From assembly GCA_016705335.1 (NCBI GenBank), contig JADIYN010000001.1:62001-126000 (forward strand): a DNA stretch of 64,000 bases. Reading direction: 5' to 3'. Of this stretch, positions 47,507 through 57,435 are shown piece by piece (the stretch's first letter is position 1; each line of letters starts with the position of its first letter). A program made the translations under genes and the position numbers. The DNA comes from Draconibacterium sp. Lineage in GTDB: Bacteria > Bacteroidota > Bacteroidia > Bacteroidales > Prolixibacteraceae. The notes below the pieces were generated by a model that searched no databases, had not been told where the DNA came from, and saw only the letters and a list, made by a program, of their open reading frames with translations.

Positions 47507-48532
47507 TTAATTCAGTCCTGATGAACTGTTTTTAACCATTTCCGAAAAGGTTTCAATCCAATCGTTATTTGCATTTAAACTTTCAACAAGCTGGATTTTT
47601 TCGCCTCCATATTTTTCGAACAATTCTTTGTATTCAATTCCTATTTCAACTGTAGTTTCAAGGCAATCAGCAATAAAAGCGGGAGCTGTTATTAAAATAC
47701 GTTTTGTTCCGTTTTTGGCCAATCTAATAATTTCCTGGTCGGAAAATGGTTTTAACCAGTTTTTTGTCAGCCGCGATTGAAATGCCACAGAATATGCCGT
47801 TTTTGGCAATCCCAGTTCTTTGGCAAGCAAACGTGTAGTTTCGTAACAGGTAGCTTTGTAGCAGTAATGGCCATGTTCGGGCATTTCGGTTTCGCAGGTG
47901 CAATCAGTTGTTTTTATTCCGGGGTGTACCCTGTCGGTTTGGCTAAATGGCAATCCGTGGTACGAAAAAATAATATGGTCGAATTCATCGGGATTATATT
48001 TCCTGATTTGGCTGGCAAAAGCATTGATAAATCCCTGGTTTTGGTAAAACTGTGAAATAATTGTAAGCTCCGGAATTACATTCCATTTTGCGATTTCAGT
48101 ATTTACAAGCTGGCTTATCGTTCCCGTTGTAGAAGATGCGTATTGCGGAAACATGGGTAGTATCACAATTTTATCGAATCGTTTTTCTTTTATTGATTTC
48201 AGAACAGCTTTTAACGATGGATTCTGATAACGCATTCCTACAAAAACCTCGTAATTTTCGCCAAGCATTTCCTGCAGTTTTATTTTACTTTCGTTTGAAA
48301 TGTACATCAATGGCGATCCTTTTTCGGTCCACAGCATTTGATAAAGTTTTGTCGATTTTGGCGCTCTGAACGGAACGATGATGACATTTACAAGGAACTT
48401 TTGAAGTAACCACGGCAAATCAATAACCCGTCTGTCGTTTAAAAACTGGAATAAGTACCTTCTCACCGCCCCAACTGTTGGTTCATCGGGTGTACCTACA
48501 TTTGCCAATATTACTGCAGTTTTTTTGCTCAT
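47507..48532 (-). CDS. hemH: Ferrochelatase
   Basis: Inserts Fe2+ into protoporphyrin IX, the final heme step. 341 residues; catalytic His in IIFSYHGLP (about residue 190) and Glu in DCLETTVEIG (about residue 288). QYASSTTGT and KGSPLMYIS are family blocks. A compact Cys set, CTCE...HYCYKATC (about residues 210-228, four Cys), lies where some bacterial ferrochelatases bind an internal [2Fe-2S] cluster. Last enzyme gene of the hem operon, transcribed after hemF. The frame is intact. Confidence 0.95.
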   Translation of the reverse strand: MSKKTAVILANVGTPDEPTVGAVRRYLFQFLNDRRVIDLPWLLQKFLVNVIIVPFRAPKSTKLYQMLWTEKGSPLMYISNESKIKLQEMLGENYEVFVGMRYQNPSLKAVLKSIKEKRFDKIVILPMFPQYASSTTGTISQLVNTEIAKWNVIPELTIISQFYQNQGFINAFASQIRKYNPDEFDHIIFSYHGLPFSQTDRVHPGIKTTDCTCETEMPEHGHYCYKATCYETTRLLAKELGLPKTAYSVAFQSRLTKNWLKPFSDQEIIRLAKNGTKRILITAPAFIADCLETTVEIGIEYKELFEKYGGEKIQLVESLNANNDWIETFSEMVKNSSSGLN

Positions 48533-48590
48533 TCCTTTTTGTTTCAGTATTTTATTTGAAGTTAAACAGTAAAAACTGGTAAACGTTCAA

Positions 48591-49491
48591 TTACCCGTTC
48601 AAATGCAGCCAGTCAATTCCTTTTTTCAGTTGTTTTAACGTCGATTCCTCAAATCCTCCTGGTTCCGGTGCATAATTATATTCCCACGAAGCATTTGCCG
48701 GAAGGCTCAGCAAAATCGATTCTGTATTTCCATCCGATTCCAACCCGAATTTTGTGCCGCGGTCGTGAATCAGGTTAAATTCAACATATCTTCCACGACG
48801 CAGGTTCTGCCATTTTTTCGCGTTCCGAAAATGGTTTCCCGGCACATTTCGCCATCAAATCTGAATATATTTTTGGGTAAGTTGCTGCAAGTTCGCAGGT
48901 AAACTCAAAAAGTGTATCGAAATTATGTTTTTCACCGGGTTTTAGCCTGTCAAAGAAAATACCGCCAACACCGCGGGTTTCATTTCGGTGAGGAAGAAAA
49001 TAATAATCATCGGCCCACTTTTTAAATTTATCATAAAAACCGATATCGAACCTGTCGCACACTTTCTTTAAGGTTTGATGAAAAGAAACTGCATCCTCCC
49101 GCTGAATAATGTGTGGCGTTAAATCAATTCCTCCGCCAAACCACGAAACACCTTTATCGAGCGCAAAATACCTGACATTCATGTGTATGACCGGCATCCA
49201 CGGATTTACTGGATGAAGTATCGAAGAAATTCCTGTAGCAGAATATTCACCAGCTTTTTCGCCAAGCAGTTTCTCCATTTGTGCTGAAAATTTTCCTTTC
49301 ACAAAAGAGAAATTGACAGCCCCTTTTTCAATTATCGCCCCGTTTTGCAAAACACAGGTAATTCCGGCGCCAATCTCCTTTTGCCATTGATGAGCTTCAA
49401 ATTTCCCTTTTCCGTCAGCAGTTTGAAGGATACTGCAAATTTCAGTTTGAAGTGCGGCATAACTTTCAGCTATTTTGGCGATCATTTTCAT
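48591..49491 (-). CDS. hemF: Coproporphyrinogen III oxidase, oxygen-dependent (frameshifted)
   Basis: Oxidative decarboxylation of coproporphyrinogen III with O2. Family blocks: GISSILHPVNPWMPVIHMN, WFGGGIDLTPHI, DDYYFLPHRNETRGVGGIFFD and, after one frame break near 48815-48830, RRGRYVEFNLIHDRGTKFGL and ESILLSLP. Restored length is about 300 residues, standard. It coexists with the O2-independent HemN in the same operon, which fits an organism living across oxic and anoxic conditions. Confidence 0.93.
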
Positions 49492-49546
49492 TGTTGTAGC
49501 AACTTTTGGGATTTACTGTCTTTTGTTCTTTGCTGAATACTAAATT

Positions 49547-50915
49547 TCATTTTAGTTCTTCGGCAATATCGCGGGCTTGTTTAATCCTGTCTGCCATTCC
49601 AATTCCGTTTCTGATATTCCCTGCCAGAATCAATCCAGGATATTTATCCTGCAACTGACTGATGGTTTCAAAACGTTGTGCTGAACTTAAACCGTATTGC
49701 GGAATTGCATATTTGTAGCGGTAGATTTCAAACAAATCAGGCCTGAATATTGGCAAACCCAGCATCTGGCACAAATCGCGTGAAATCAGGGTTTCAATAT
49801 CTTCATCATCCATTTCATAGATTTCGGGCCGCTTTGTACCGCCCATAAACACCGAAATAAGAGCGCCGTTTCTGGGAGCGCGACCCGTAAAAAACGATGA
49901 AGTAAACAATGCCCCAAGTATATTTCTTTCTTCAATGGTTGGCACCAAACCACCAAAAGCCTTTAAATTAATTCCTTTCCATTTTCTGTAACCAACTATT
50001 GCCTGTACAACCGATGCGTATTTCAACGCTTCAAAAGGCGCTTTTTCCTTTTCCGAAAGAAAGGGCAGCAGATTCATCAATTCGTTTGCTCCCGAGGTTG
50101 TTACAACTTTTTTTGCCTTAATTTGAACGGGTTCTCCATTTATTTCAGTCTGAATTTCGAAACCATTTTCTACCGGTAAAACAGTTGTGTTTTTGGCTTT
50201 CAGAAAAATATTTTCTGACCCAGTTTTTTCGGTGAGCGCCGCAATTAACTTGCTTAATCCGCCTTTTGCCGAAAAACTTCTTTTGTGGCTTTTGCAGGCG
50301 TGGGTTTTTTTGTTCTCCTTTGCCTTTTTCATGGAACCTTAATAAAACTGCCGTAGTTTTGTTCCAGGGCGTACAATTTTGGAAGTGCATATTTTGGGAT
50401 CAGGTATTTGGGATCGCCGGCGTAAATTCCTGAAATAAACGGGTCGATGGCATAATTCAGAAAACTTTTACCCAAACGACGTTTAACCAGATCGGCCAGG
50501 TTTTCTTCAGGGTTTGTTCCTTTTTTCCGAAATGGTTCGCCCAAAACCCTGAATTTGTCTTTCAATGTAAAAAGTGGTGTAAATACTGCAGACCAAAATC
50601 CTGAAGGCAAAGCACGCCATTTCCCGTTTTTCCAGATCAAACGTCGTTTTGCGCTGGGGTCGGCGGTTTCAATTTACACAAACCTTCCAAATCTTCAAAT
50701 AATTCAGCCACTTCAGGATTTGCAACAACACCCGTATTTGGACCGGTTTCATAAACAAATTCGTCATCTTTTACGGTTTGGATAACGCCGCCTGTTTTTG
50801 CCGATTTTTCGATAATCAGTACATCTTTTCCTTGTTTTTTCAGGTAGAAAGCAAGCGTTAAACCGGTTAGTCCGGCACCAATTATTACTATTTCTTTTTC
50901 AATGGGTGAATTCAT
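49547..50915 (-). CDS. hemG: Protoporphyrinogen oxidase (HemY/HemG type, frameshifted)
   Basis: FAD-dependent oxidation of protoporphyrinogen IX. N-terminal Rossmann motif IVIIGAGLTGLTLAFYLKKQ, then YETGPNTGVVANPEVAELFE, NYAIDPFISGIYAGDP and the C-terminal FAD block PGLILAGNIRNGIGMADRIK. Two missing A bases (about 50649-50652 and about 50338-50342) split it into three frames that join smoothly (PAQKRRLIWKNGKWRAL; GSFIKGSMKKAKEN). Restored length is about 455 residues. It overlaps or abuts hemN upstream. Confidence 0.92.
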
Positions 50916-50916
50916 T

Positions 50917-52293
50917 TTATACTGATTTTGAAAAAGTTTTTGTTGTTGAAGTTAAAAGCGGATCAAAGGAAGCAGCAACATTTCTGATAAAAATTAAACC
51001 TTCTGCTGAAACTGTAATTTTTTCATCGGAAACCTGGATAATTCCATCGGCTTCGAATTCTTTTAACCTCGGCAAATCGTATTTTATCGTGTTTTTAATT
51101 TCTTCTCCTGTCTTCCCAAAACGTGTTCCGATTTCTGACCAAACCACCTGTTCGTTACACATTAATTCAGTAATAACATCACGGATAATTATCTGGTCGT
51201 CATTTAATTTGTATCCCTTTATTGTTGGAATTTCTCCATTTCCGGCCAACTGAATATATTCGTCGATTGATTTTGTGTTTTGCGCATAGACCGTGTTTAG
51301 CTGGCTGATTGCAGTAACTCCAAGCGCATAAACCTGTCCGGTTGTGCGGCGTGTGCAGTACCCCTGAAAATTCCGGTGCAGTTCCTTATTTGCGTATGCC
51401 TGTGTGAGTTCGTCATTTTCAAGTGCAAAATGGTCGAAACCGATGGCGTGATAACCACTTTTTAAAAGCAGATCGAAAGCATTTTCAAACATTTTCATTT
51501 TTTCGTCGCTTTCAGGAAGACCATGTTTTTCGAGCTTTTTTTGAATTTTGCTTACCCACGGAACATGCGCATAGGAAAATGTAACCATTCGGTCGGGCCG
51601 CAATTCGATGGCTTTTTCGATTGCCTTTACAAAGCTTTTTGCATTTTGTTTTGGCAGGCCATAAATAAAGTCGAGGTTAATAGCCACTTCAGGATCGCCA
51701 TTTTTTAAATAAGCCATTATTTCGTTTACCTGCATTCCGGGTTCTTCGCGGTTAACAGCCTTTAAAACCTCAGGGTCGAAATCCTGAATACCCAAACTAA
51801 ACCGTTTAAAGCCGGCTTTTTTCAGCCCGTCCATTTGTTCAAAAGTGAGGTAAGCCGGGTTACATTCTATCGCAATTTCAGGTTTTTCGATGGTGAGGAA
51901 GGTTGAAAAAAGGATCTCATTAATTTCCTGCAAATATTCAACAGGAATTGCGTTTGGCGTTCCGCCGCCATAATGGATTTGTGAAATGGGACGGTTTGTA
52001 TCCAAATGGCTGACCATCGTTTTTATTTCAGTTTTTAGTGCCTGAATATAATCGTGAATAATATGGTCGTTTTTGATTCCGTAAGAATTGCAACCGCAGA
52101 AATAACACATTCGCAAACAAAATGGAATATGAAAATAAAACGAAATGTTTTGTGGCGAATGTTGATTTGATTCCGTTAATGCTTTCCGAAATTCGGTCTG
52201 AGTGAATTCTTCCGAAAAAAAATTGGCCGGCGGATAACTTGTGTACCGCGGAACCGGGTTGTTATATTTCTGTAGTAAATCGTTGGCAATCAT
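50917..52293 (-). CDS. hemN: Oxygen-independent coproporphyrinogen III dehydrogenase (radical SAM)
   Basis: 458 residues, intact. Radical-SAM motif CLRMCYFCGC (CxxxCxxC plus the extra Cys) at about residues 57-66. The true HemN N-terminus is present (YNNPVPRYTSYPPANFFSEEF), which distinguishes it from the heme chaperone HemW; HYGGGTPNAIPVE is a SAM-binding motif. The HemN C-terminal domain follows (GFDHFALENDELTQAYANKELHRNFQGYCTRR, with residues over this stretch characteristic of HemN). It gives an anaerobic route parallel to HemF. Confidence 0.95.
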   Translation of the reverse strand: MIANDLLQKYNNPVPRYTSYPPANFFSEEFTQTEFRKALTESNQHSPQNISFYFHIPFCLRMCYFCGCNSYGIKNDHIIHDYIQALKTEIKTMVSHLDTNRPISQIHYGGGTPNAIPVEYLQEINEILFSTFLTIEKPEIAIECNPAYLTFEQMDGLKKAGFKRFSLGIQDFDPEVLKAVNREEPGMQVNEIMAYLKNGDPEVAINLDFIYGLPKQNAKSFVKAIEKAIELRPDRMVTFSYAHVPWVSKIQKKLEKHGLPESDEKMKMFENAFDLLLKSGYHAIGFDHFALENDELTQAYANKELHRNFQGYCTRRTTGQVYALGVTAISQLNTVYAQNTKSIDEYIQLAGNGEIPTIKGYKLNDDQIIIRDVITELMCNEQVVWSEIGTRFGKTGEEIKNTIKYDLPRLKEFEADGIIQVSDEKITVSAEGLIFIRNVAASFDPLLTSTTKTFSKSV

Positions 52294-52314
52294 TCTGTTT
52301 TCAGATTTAATGAA

Positions 52315-53351
52315 TTAAATATTTCGTTTCCAGTCGGTATTCTTCACCCAGTCGGCAAGAAATTTCGCATTTTCATATGGCAGTCCCGGAATAAAACCGT
52401 GACCAAGATTAAAAATCCAGTTTTGGTTTTTACTGCCAAAACCGATGAGTTGTTTCAAAGTTTTTTCGATTTCGTCCCGGCTGGCAAACAAAAGTCGCGG
52501 ATCAATATTTCCCTGCAAGCCAATTTCAGGATGAACCAGATCGCGTGCGGTTGGAAGTGAAGTTTGCCAGTCAATACTCAAAAAATCACAATCTTCCGGC
52601 GTAATATTTTTTATTCCTGTCGCCAATCCTTTCGGAAAGAAAATAAACGGAACACCTTTCGCACGCACTGCCGCAGCTATTTTTTTCACCGAAGGCATAA
52701 AAAGTTCTTCGTACAAATCAAAGGGAATCAAGCCTGCATGAGTATCAAACAACTGAAAAACTTCAACGCCGTGTTTAATTTGTTCTTCGGCATAAATAAT
52801 AGATAAACCGGTGAGTTCTTCAATTAACTTTTGCGTTGCTTTTTTATTCTGATAAATGAATTTGATTGCATCGGGGAAATCACCTTTTCGTCCCAAACCC
52901 TGCAGCATAAACAAAAGTACGGTTAGCGGGGCGCCGCAAAAACCAATTAAAGGCGTGTTTCCGGGCCGGGTTTTTATGATTTCGTCAATCACATTGTAAA
53001 TGTAATTGAGTTTCGATGGATCTGGATTTAGAGCAGCCAGCGGATTGCTGCGTTCAAAAAGTGGTTTTTCAAAAACCGGACCGGCATCGGTAAAATCAAG
53101 TCCCATTCCCAGAGCATATGGAATTACAAGAATATCACTGAATAAAATGGCGGCATCAACACCCAAATCGTAAACCGGCAAAGTGTAACTTCAGCAGCAA
53201 CTTTTGGGTTTTGCATCATCTGCCAAAATGTGTAATCTTCTTTTATTTTTAGGTATGAAGGTAAAACACGCCCTGCCTGCCGCATAAACCAAAAAGGTGG
53301 CCGTGAAGTAGCTTTTCCTTTTAATGTCTGTAATAGAATTGGTTCTGTCAT
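52315..53351 (-). CDS. hemE: Uroporphyrinogen decarboxylase (frameshifted)
   Basis: Converts uroporphyrinogen III to coproporphyrinogen III. N-terminal signature PPFWFMRQAGRVLPSY with the two catalytic Arg, then LPVYDLGVDAAILFSDILVIP (catalytic Asp), GFCGAPLTVLLFM and FNLGHGFIPGLPYENAKF. A single-base loss near 53175-53182 breaks the frame after EVTLC. Restored length is about 344 residues. It begins right after hemL (gap 1 bp). Confidence 0.94.
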
Positions 53352-53352
53352 A

Positions 53353-54697
53353 TTATTGTTTTTCCGAATAGTAAAGTCGTTTTTCAGGGGTCGCGAAATC
53401 TGATTTTTTCAATTGTTTTAAAGCCATGTAACTGGCTTTTACTGTTTTTTCAATATCCTCATTTGAATGCGCACCGGAAACAAAACCGGCTTCATATTGA
53501 GATGGTGCCAGATAAATTCCGCTGTCGAGAGAAAGTTTGAAGTAGCCTGTAAATAATTTTGTATCGCTTTTCATTACATCGGTAAACGATTTTACGCTTT
53601 TCTTCTTCAGTAAAAAACAAGGTAAACATTGAGCCCACACGGTTAATTACACCTTTAAAACCGAGTTCTTTCAGGTTATTTCTCAAGCCATTTTCCAACG
53701 ATGCCGATTTTTCTTCCAGGTTTTGGTAGAAGTTTTCAGTGTCTTTTAACAAACGAAGCGTTGTTAACCCCGCAGCCATTGCCAGCGGATTTCCAGACAG
53801 AGTTCCGGCCTGATAAACCGGACCTTTTGGGGCAAGCATATCCATAATTTCAAGTTTTCCGCCGTAAGCGCCAACAGGCAAACCGCCGCCAATTATTTTT
53901 CCGAAAGTGGTGATATCGGGTGTTATTCCCAGAATTTCCTGCGCTCCGCCTATTGCAAGTCTGAAACCTGTCATCACTTCATCAAAAATCAAAACGGCTT
54001 TGTTTTCATCACAAAGTTTACGAACGCCTTCCATAAACTCTTTTTCAGGAATAATAACGCCCATATTTCCTGTAACAGGTTCGAGAATTACCGCAGCAAT
54101 TTCGTTTTTATGTTTTTCGAAAAGCTGTTCTACAGAAGCTAAATCATTGAATTGGGCAGTTAAAGTATCGCGGGCTGTTCCTTTTGTAACTCCCGGTGTG
54201 TCAGGAATTCCATAAGTCAGTGCACCCGAACCGGCAGCAATTAAAAAGCTGTCGTTGTGGCCATGGTAACAGCCTTCGAATTTTATCACCAAATCGCGGC
54301 CTGTGTAACCACGCGCCAAACGCAAAGCGCTCATTGTGGCTTCGGTTCCGGAGTTTACCATTCGAACTTTGTCAATTGAAGGAACAAGTTCTTTGATGAG
54401 TTCGGCCATTTCGGTTTCAAGCAAAGTGGGGGCGCCAAAACTTGCTCCCAAAGCTGCAGTTTTTTGAATGGCTTCAACAACTGCCGGGTGTGTATGCCCC
54501 AAAATCATCGGGCCCCACGAACCTACATAATCAATAAATTCGTTTCCATCAATATCCGTGACTTTTGAACCGCTGGCTTTTGCAATAAAAAGTGGATTTC
54601 CACCCACACTTCGAAATGAGCGGACAGGTGAATTCACCCCGCCGGGGATATGTTTTTGCGCTTCGGTAAAGGCTGCTATGCTTTTGTTGTAATTCAT
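53353..54697 (-). CDS. hemL: Glutamate-1-semialdehyde 2,1-aminomutase (frameshifted)
   Basis: PLP enzyme making 5-aminolevulinate in the C5 pathway. Start at M54697 (MNYNKSIAAFTEAQKHIPGG); the open frame further upstream is spacer. Blocks: NSPVRSFRSVGGNPLFI, YVGSWGPMILGHTHP, FDEVMTGFRLA, PLP Lys in TTFGKIIGGGLPVGAYGG and GTLSGNPLAMAAG. One base is missing near 53594-53610 after FFTEEEKRK, and the protein continues FTDVMKSDTKLFTGYFKLSLDSGIYLAPSQ-like sequence in the next frame. Restored length is about 430 residues. Confidence 0.94.
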
Positions 54698-54728
54698 TAA
54701 AAATATTTTTTGTGATTTATTTTTTAAC

Positions 54729-54764
54729 GCTGACAGGTCTGAGGACGCTGTCAGGTCTGAAGAA
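54729..54764. repeat. CTGACAGGTCTG repeat in the hemB-hemL gap
   Basis: Two direct copies, GCTGACAGGTCTGAGGAC (54729-54746) and GCTGTCAGGTCTGAAGAA (54747-54764). The CTGACAG/CTGTCAG cores are also inverted complements that can form a hairpin. Similar phrases recur between genes in Bacteroidota genomes. It lies in the widest gap of the hem operon (about 135 bp). Confidence 0.55.
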
Positions 54765-54832
54765 ACCATCAATATCAAATTCTTTAAAACTTCTTAATCT
54801 CTATTCAATCTCTATTCTTTCAATCTGTTGAT

Positions 54833-55801
54833 CTACAAATCCTGAATAATTTCCTGCGTGTGGTACGAAATAATGATATCGGCGCCGGCACGTTTCAGTC
54901 CAGTAAGTAATTCATTTACAATTCGTTTTTCATCAATCCAGCCTTTTGCTGCCGCAGCTTTTACCATTGCAAATTCACCACTGACGTTGTATGCTGCCAC
55001 TGGTATATTAAAAGTTGATTTTACACGGTAAATAATATCCATGTAATTCAACGCGGGTTTAACCATTACAATATCAGCGCCTTCTTCAATATCAAGTGCC
55101 ACTTCGCGCAGTGCTTCGTCGCCGTTTGCAGGGTCCATTTGATAGGTTTTGCGGTCGCCAAATTTTGGAGCACTTTCAGCAGCTTCGCGGAACGGACCGT
55201 AAAAAGCCGATGCATATTTTGCTGAATAAGCCATGATCGGCATGTTGTAAAAACCATTTTTGTCGAGCGCGCTGCGGATTGCACTAACACGTCCGTCCAT
55301 CATATCGCTGGGTGCAATCATATCAACACCTGATTCAGCCAAAGAAACCGATTGTTTTGCAAGTGTTTCCAATGTGAGATCGTTGTGAACATCGCCATCC
55401 ACAATAGTTCCGCAGTGACCGTGGGTTGTATATTCGCAGTTGCAAACGTCGGCAATCAGGTACAATTCAGGAAATTCCTTTTTTAATGCCCGGGCTGCCT
55501 GTTGAACAATTCCGTTGTGGGTGCAGGCCACAATTCCGTGTTCATCTTTTGTTTCAGGAATCCCAAAAATCAGAATCGACTGAACACCTTTGTCGAACAA
55601 CTCTTTACCTTTTTTTACAAGCAGGTCAACCGAAAGTTGCGAGTTGCCAGGCATCGAGGAAATTTTATTTTCAACATTGGTACCGGGACACACAAAAAGC
55701 GGCATAATCAAATCGTTGCGCGTAAGTAAAGTTTCGCGTATCATATTTCTTGTAACCGGCGACTGGCGCAGGCGGCGAAGTCTTGTAACTGGATAACTCA
55801 T
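54833..55801 (-). CDS. hemB: Delta-aminolevulinic acid dehydratase (porphobilinogen synthase)
   Basis: 322 residues, intact. Schiff-base lysines in MAYSAKYASAFYGPF and MVKPALNYMD. Zinc-type active site with three Cys in DVCNCEYTTHGHCG, so it is the zinc-dependent class. Condenses two 5-aminolevulinate to porphobilinogen. Start overlaps the end of hemD by 4 bp, showing coupling. Confidence 0.95.
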   Translation of the reverse strand: MSYPVTRLRRLRQSPVTRNMIRETLLTRNDLIMPLFVCPGTNVENKISSMPGNSQLSVDLLVKKGKELFDKGVQSILIFGIPETKDEHGIVACTHNGIVQQAARALKKEFPELYLIADVCNCEYTTHGHCGTIVDGDVHNDLTLETLAKQSVSLAESGVDMIAPSDMMDGRVSAIRSALDKNGFYNMPIMAYSAKYASAFYGPFREAAESAPKFGDRKTYQMDPANGDEALREVALDIEEGADIVMVKPALNYMDIIYRVKSTFNIPVAAYNVSGEFAMVKAAAAKGWIDEKRIVNELLTGLKRAGADIIISYHTQEIIQDL

Positions 55802-56505
55802 AGCTGTAATTTTTGTTGTTTTATGTTTTTGTAATAGTTTAATACCGATTCGAATAAACCCGCAACTGTGCTTTTATTTGCAACTACAACGGGTGAAATA
55901 TGGTTTTCAATGGCTGCTTTTGCAGTTGTTTCCCCAATGCAGGCCATCCTTATTTTTTCGGGTTGAATATCTCCGGCAAGTTTCATGAAATTTCTGATAC
56001 CGGACGGGCTGGTAAAAAGCAGCATTTCGTAATCATTTAACTGGTCCTGAATTAAATTTCTTGCAATGTTTCCAAGCGCAAGTAAAACATTGGGTTTTGT
56101 ATTTTCAATTTTAATTTTTTGAATGAAATATTCAGCAAAATCTTCGCCTGTTGAACCTGGATTTGTAAAAGCCGCTTTGTAGCCAAAACTGTTTAAAATC
56201 TGTTCTGTTTTATTCCCGATTACTGCAAATTGCAGTGATTCAGGTAAATTTTGATTTCCCTGAATTTCCTGAAGATTTTCAAAAAAACTGCGAACCCCGT
56301 TTGTACTTGTAAAAATCAGCCATTGAAAATGGTGTAGTTGTGTGAAGTATTTTTTTTCAACTTCACTCAAAACGGCACGTTGGATTTTGACGAGCGGCAT
56401 TTCAATTACAGTTGCACCGGCATTTGTAAAAAGCCGGGCAAGTTCAACCGATTGTCCTACAGGTCGGGTTGAAATAAAAACCTTGTCATATAACAAACCG
56501 CGCAT
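55798..56505 (-). CDS. hemD: Uroporphyrinogen-III synthase
   Basis: 235 residues, the most variable heme enzyme. Recognised by STRPVGQSVELARLFTNAGA, WLIFTSTNGVRSFFE, FTSPSGIRNFMKLAG and ACIGETTAKAA, and by its position between hemC and hemB. It cyclises and inverts ring D of hydroxymethylbilane. Coupled to hemB by a 4-bp overlap; 6 bp from hemC. Confidence 0.9.
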   Translation of the reverse strand: MRGLLYDKVFISTRPVGQSVELARLFTNAGATVIEMPLVKIQRAVLSEVEKKYFTQLHHFQWLIFTSTNGVRSFFENLQEIQGNQNLPESLQFAVIGNKTEQILNSFGYKAAFTNPGSTGEDFAEYFIQKIKIENTKPNVLLALGNIARNLIQDQLNDYEMLLFTSPSGIRNFMKLAGDIQPEKIRMACIGETTAKAAIENHISPVVVANKSTVAGLFESVLNYYKNIKQQKLQL

Positions 56506-56511
56506 TCAATT

Positions 56512-57435
56512 TTATTTTCTGATTTCGGCAAGAATACGGCTGGCACCTTTTGCAATTAATTTTTCCGCAAGATTTTCACCGATTGATTTTCCGTTTTCAA
56601 TTAACCCTGTTTCGGTATCTGAAAGGTATTCAGAACCATCGATTGCTGCAACAAATCCGGTAATTATGATCTTTCCGTCTTCAATTTTTGTATAACAACC
56701 AACAGGAACCTGGCATCCACCTTCAATTTTGCGTAGAAAACCGCGTTCTGTTTCAATGGCATTCCATGTTTGCGAATGATTTATTTCCTTTAAGAATGAA
56801 TCAATCCTGTCGTCGTTTTTTCTTGATTCGATGGCAATTACACCCTGACTTGTTGCCGGAATAATTACTTCGGGTTCAATTATTTCAGTAATATATTTTT
56901 TAAGATTTAAGCGTTGCAAACCGGCGGCTGCCATAATCATTGCATCGCAGTAACCTTCTTCCATTTTCCGGATACGGGTTTCAACATTTCCGCGGATATC
57001 AACAATTTTAAAATTTTTGTTTTGCCTCTGCAATCCGGCCTGCCGGCGGAGACTGGAAGTTGCAATCACATCATTTTCTGTAAGTTCTGATAGTTTGCGA
57101 CCGTCCTTGCTTACAAGTGCATCGCGAAATTCACCACGTTCCAAAACAGCGCCAAGCTTCAACCCATCGGGTAAAGTGGTTGGTAAATCTTTCAGACTGT
57201 GAACTGCAATATCAACTTCATTTTCAAGAAGCGCAGTTTCAAGTTCTTTGGTAAAAAGGCCTTTGTCGCCAATTTTCGAAAGAGCAACATCAAGTATTTT
57301 ATCGCCCTTTGTTTTTATAATTACAATTTCAACAGTTGCTTCAGGAAATTTTTCGAGCAGTAATGTTTTTGTTAGATTGGCCTGGTAAAGTGCAAGTTGA
57401 CTGCCTCGTGTCCCAATTTTTATCGTATTTTTCAT
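56512..57435 (-). CDS. hemC: Porphobilinogen deaminase (hydroxymethylbilane synthase)
   Basis: 307 residues, intact. IGTRGSQLALYQANL; DLPTTLPDGLKLGAVLERGE; SSLRRQAGLQRQ; RGNVETRIRKME; dipyrromethane cofactor Cys in EGGCQVPVGCY. Polymerises four porphobilinogen. Start overlaps the hemA stop by 4 bp (ATGA). Confidence 0.95.
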   Translation of the reverse strand: MKNTIKIGTRGSQLALYQANLTKTLLLEKFPEATVEIVIIKTKGDKILDVALSKIGDKGLFTKELETALLENEVDIAVHSLKDLPTTLPDGLKLGAVLERGEFRDALVSKDGRKLSELTENDVIATSSLRRQAGLQRQNKNFKIVDIRGNVETRIRKMEEGYCDAMIMAAAGLQRLNLKKYITEIIEPEVIIPATSQGVIAIESRKNDDRIDSFLKEINHSQTWNAIETERGFLRKIEGGCQVPVGCYTKIEDGKIIITGFVAAIDGSEYLSDTETGLIENGKSIGENLAEKLIAKGASRILAEIRK

